Part shown: positions 62,192 through 64,000 of the stretch, piece by piece
Position numbering within the stretch: the first letter of the stretch is position 1
Layout: each line of letters opens with the position of its first letter
Assembly (NCBI RefSeq): GCF_900239185.1
Contig: NZ_OENA01000098.1
Coordinates: forward strand, 62,001 to 126,000
Direction: 5' to 3'
From: Tenacibaculum finnmarkense
GTDB taxonomy: Bacteria; Bacteroidota; Bacteroidia; Flavobacteriales; Flavobacteriaceae
DNA: 64,000 nucleotides
The notes under the pieces: model-generated
The model's database searches: none
What the model saw: only the letters and a program-made list of their open reading frames with translations
Told to the model about the DNA's origin: nothing
Translations under genes and position numbers: made by a program

Positions 62192-62221
62192 TTGTAAAAC
62201 GTTTAAAAAAAATTACCTTTG
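62192..62221 (+). promoter_or_regulatory. Promoter of the cystathionine beta-synthase-type gene, TTG-N19-TACCTTTG
   Basis: TTG at 62192-62194, 19 bases, then TACCTTTG at 62214-62221, the complete flavobacterial arrangement with both parts. The ATG lies 18 bases further on. It is the best-formed promoter in the window. Confidence 0.65.
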
Positions 62222-62239
62222 CCTTTGTAAAACGAAGAA

Positions 62240-63598
62240 ATGAAATACGCAAAAAATATTTTAGAAACTATTGGAAACACGCCATTAGTTCAGTTAAATT
62301 CTGTAACCAAAGAAATCGATGCTTTAGTTTTAGCCAAAGTAGAAACCTTTAACCCAGGGAACTCTATTAAAGATAGAATGGCAGTAAAAATGATTGAAGA
62401 TGCTGAGGCAGACGGTCGTTTAAAACCAGGAGGAACTATTATTGAAGGAACTTCAGGAAATACAGGAATGGGATTGGCTTTAGCGGCAATTATAAAAGGC
62501 TACAAATGTATTTTTGTACTTTCTGATAAGCAGTCTAAAGAAAAAATGGATATTTTACGTGCCGTTGGCGCACAGGTTATTGTTTGCCCAACAAATGTAG
62601 AGCCAGAAGACCCTCGTTCATATTATTCAGTTTCTAAGCGATTAGGAGCAGAAACGCCAAACTCATGGTATGTAAACCAATATGATAATCCATCGAATGC
62701 TTTAACACATTACGAGCAAACAGGACCTGAAATTTGGGAACAAACTGAGGGTAAAATTACACATTTAGTAGTTGGAGTAGGAACAGGAGGAACTATTTCA
62801 GGAACATCAAAGTATTTAAAAGAGCAAAATCCGAATATAAAAGTTTGGGGAATTGATACCTACGGTTCTGTATTTAAAAAATACCACGAAACAGGTGTTT
62901 TTGATGAAAATGAAATTTATCCATATATCACCGAAGGAATTGGAGAAGATATTTTGCCTAAAAACGTAGATTTTTCTGTAATCGATGGTTTTACCAAAGT
63001 TACCGATAAAGATGCAGCCGTTTATACCCGTAAAATAGCCAAAGAAGAAGGGATTTTTGTTGGAAATTCAGCAGGATCGGCAATAAAAGGAATGTTACAA
63101 TTAAAAGAACATTTCAAAAAAGACGATGTAGTCGTTGTTATTTTTCATGACCACGGAAGTAGATACGTAGGGAAAATGTTTAATGACGATTGGATGCGTG
63201 AACGTGGTTATTTAGATAAAGAAGTAACTACCGCTGAAGATTTAATTAAAGGACATCTTGATAAAGCTTTAGTAAGCGTTCAAACTGAAGAATTAGTGTC
63301 GCATGCTATTGAAAGAATGCGTGCATTTAAAATTTCACAAATCCCGGTAAGAGATGCCAATGGTTTTGTAGGTTCTATTGACGAATCAGATTTATTACAC
63401 CGTTATATTGCCGATAAAAACATTGCTGATACGCCAATAAAAGATATAATGGGGGCTATGTATCCTATGGTAAAGTTAGATGCTTCAATTGATGCTGTTT
63501 CTAAGTTAATTACAAAAGAAAACCAAGCAGTTTTAGTTGATTTAGGAAATGGAAAACACCATATTATTACCAAGTACGATATTATAAGTGCTATTTAA
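62240..63598 (+). CDS. Cystathionine beta-synthase-type PLP enzyme with CBS domains
   Basis: A 452-residue pyridoxal-phosphate enzyme of the cysteine synthase/cystathionine beta-synthase group. Lysine 44 (NSIKDRMA) is the PLP-binding residue, EGTSGNTGMGLALAA is the substrate loop and VGVGTGGTISG binds the cofactor phosphate. Two CBS domains follow from about residue 330 (KALVSVQTEEL and PIKDIMGAMYPMVK), the regulatory pair typical of cystathionine beta-synthase. Reactions could be serine plus homocysteine to cystathionine, or O-acetylserine to cysteine; the CBS tail favours the first. It has the only two-part promoter found. Confidence 0.9.
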   Translation: MKYAKNILETIGNTPLVQLNSVTKEIDALVLAKVETFNPGNSIKDRMAVKMIEDAEADGRLKPGGTIIEGTSGNTGMGLALAAIIKGYKCIFVLSDKQSKEKMDILRAVGAQVIVCPTNVEPEDPRSYYSVSKRLGAETPNSWYVNQYDNPSNALTHYEQTGPEIWEQTEGKITHLVVGVGTGGTISGTSKYLKEQNPNIKVWGIDTYGSVFKKYHETGVFDENEIYPYITEGIGEDILPKNVDFSVIDGFTKVTDKDAAVYTRKIAKEEGIFVGNSAGSAIKGMLQLKEHFKKDDVVVVIFHDHGSRYVGKMFNDDWMRERGYLDKEVTTAEDLIKGHLDKALVSVQTEELVSHAIERMRAFKISQIPVRDANGFVGSIDESDLLHRYIADKNIADTPIKDIMGAMYPMVKLDASIDAVSKLITKENQAVLVDLGNGKHHIITKYDIISAI

Positions 63599-63640
63599 TA
63601 TTTTTTATTTAAAAGTATTTTATATAAAGTAAAAATAATT

Positions 63641-63673
63641 AAAAAGCCCACTCATAAGAGTGGGCTTTTTTAA
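63641..63673. terminator. Two-way terminator between the CBS-type and lipA genes
   Basis: AAAAAGCCCACTC and GAGTGGGCTTTTT arms around ATAA, flanked by A and T runs. The 180 bases after it to 63855 show no gene. Confidence 0.88.
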
Positions 63674-63855
63674 ATTAATTCAAATAATTTAAATTATGAA
63701 AAACAGTTTACAAAGTTGTTTTAAAGCATTTATTAACTAAAGGCACTGCAAAATTAAAACTTAAACAATTGGTGTTGCTTAAAAATAAATTATTTGACAT
63801 TTTTTTAACGCTATCGCCTTATTTAAGGGGCTAAAACGTTAAGAAGTTCTTAATA

Positions 63856-64000
63856 TTATTGTGCATGTTTATGCGCTTTGTAAGACGAACGCACTAAAGC
63901 GCCACTTTCTACATACATAAAGCCCATTTCTAAACCTAAAGTTTCATATTTTTTAAATTGATCGGGGGTAATAAATTGCTTAACAGGTAAGTGTTTTTTA
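63856..64000 (-). CDS. lipA: Lipoyl synthase, C-terminal end only
   Basis: The last 47 codons of a gene that runs past the window edge. The translation, for example [19 protein letters not shown] and [17 protein letters not shown], matches the C-terminus of lipoyl synthase, including the conserved RSSY motif that binds the auxiliary cluster. LipA inserts sulfur into octanoyl groups using radical SAM chemistry. The stop codon is at 63856-63858. The rest of the protein lies outside. Confidence 0.9.
   Translation of the reverse strand, partial: KKHLPVKQFITPDQFKKYETLGLEMGFMYVESGALVRSSYKAHKHAQ

Noticed and set aside
1..64000. CRISPR arrays, tRNA genes and rRNA
   Set aside because: No regularly spaced direct repeats, cloverleaf-forming stretch with a T-loop consensus, or rRNA-like sequence was seen on either strand.

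Overview
The window is chromosomal DNA from a marine-type member of the Flavobacteriaceae (Bacteroidota). The signs are very AT-rich DNA with ATT/TTA/AAA-heavy codon use, a type IX secretion cargo protein followed by a PorP/SprF partner, a FecI-like sigma/FecR/TonB-receptor trio, many TAnnTTTG promoter boxes with almost no leader, and two lineage-typical proteins (a DUF6702 protein and a zinc-ligand-free tRNA-guanine transglycosylase). No tRNA, rRNA, CRISPR array or phage was seen. The DNA is mostly ordinary housekeeping chromosome with a few accessory insertions.

Layout. 1-2.5 kb: 3' end of a T9SS type B cargo adhesin and its PorP/SprF protein. 2.5-12.6 kb: RluF-like pseudouridine synthase, tgt, an LptF/LptG permease, an EamA transporter, accA, queE, a lipoprotein, a ZIP transporter, a methyltransferase, an RlmL-type rRNA methyltransferase and a quinone-reductase-like flavoprotein. 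12.7-18.9 kb: an accessory operon on the minus strand (AlkB-like dioxygenase, a 1532-residue methyltransferase-RecQ helicase fusion, a coiled-coil tail-anchored protein), flanked by two copies of a hairpin-containing direct repeat that is also the terminator of the neighbouring HU gene. This is the best candidate in the window for an undescribed system. 18.9-22.8 kb: HU, fmt, a conventional RecQ and a small P-loop ATPase. 22.9-27 kb: DUF493 protein, two SurA-type chaperones, a MoxR ATPase and an NTF2-like lipoprotein. 27-34.2 kb: two tandem M1 peptidases, a DUF6702 protein and two tandem carboxypeptidase-regulatory-domain proteins. 34.3-39.3 kb: pepE, an ECF sigma/anti-sigma pair, a frameshifted msrAB and a cholesterol-dependent-cytolysin-like lipoprotein. 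39.4-46.3 kb: folD, ffh, and the TonB receptor/FecR/sigma cluster. 46.4-56.7 kb: ychF, a DUF2461 protein, a thioesterase, a DEAD-box helicase, a YadS-like channel, a LysM protein, an RsmB-like methyltransferase, an SH3-like protein, and recG carrying an in-frame DUF559 nuclease-like insertion. 56.7-64 kb: small ORFs including a GIY-YIG protein, a methyltransferase, a DUF1343 (NamZ-like) lipoprotein, a LolC/E permease, a lipoprotein, a cystathionine beta-synthase-type enzyme and the 3' end of lipA.

How it fits together. tgt and queE serve queuosine tRNA modification. Convergent gene pairs are almost all separated by a strong two-way hairpin terminator. Non-coding repeats recur: a roughly 90-bp palindromic element in four copies, three of them just after a gene in the sense direction, and composite inverted repeats in three intergenic gaps. 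Coordinates come from reading the sequence. Family names rest on motif recognition without database searches.
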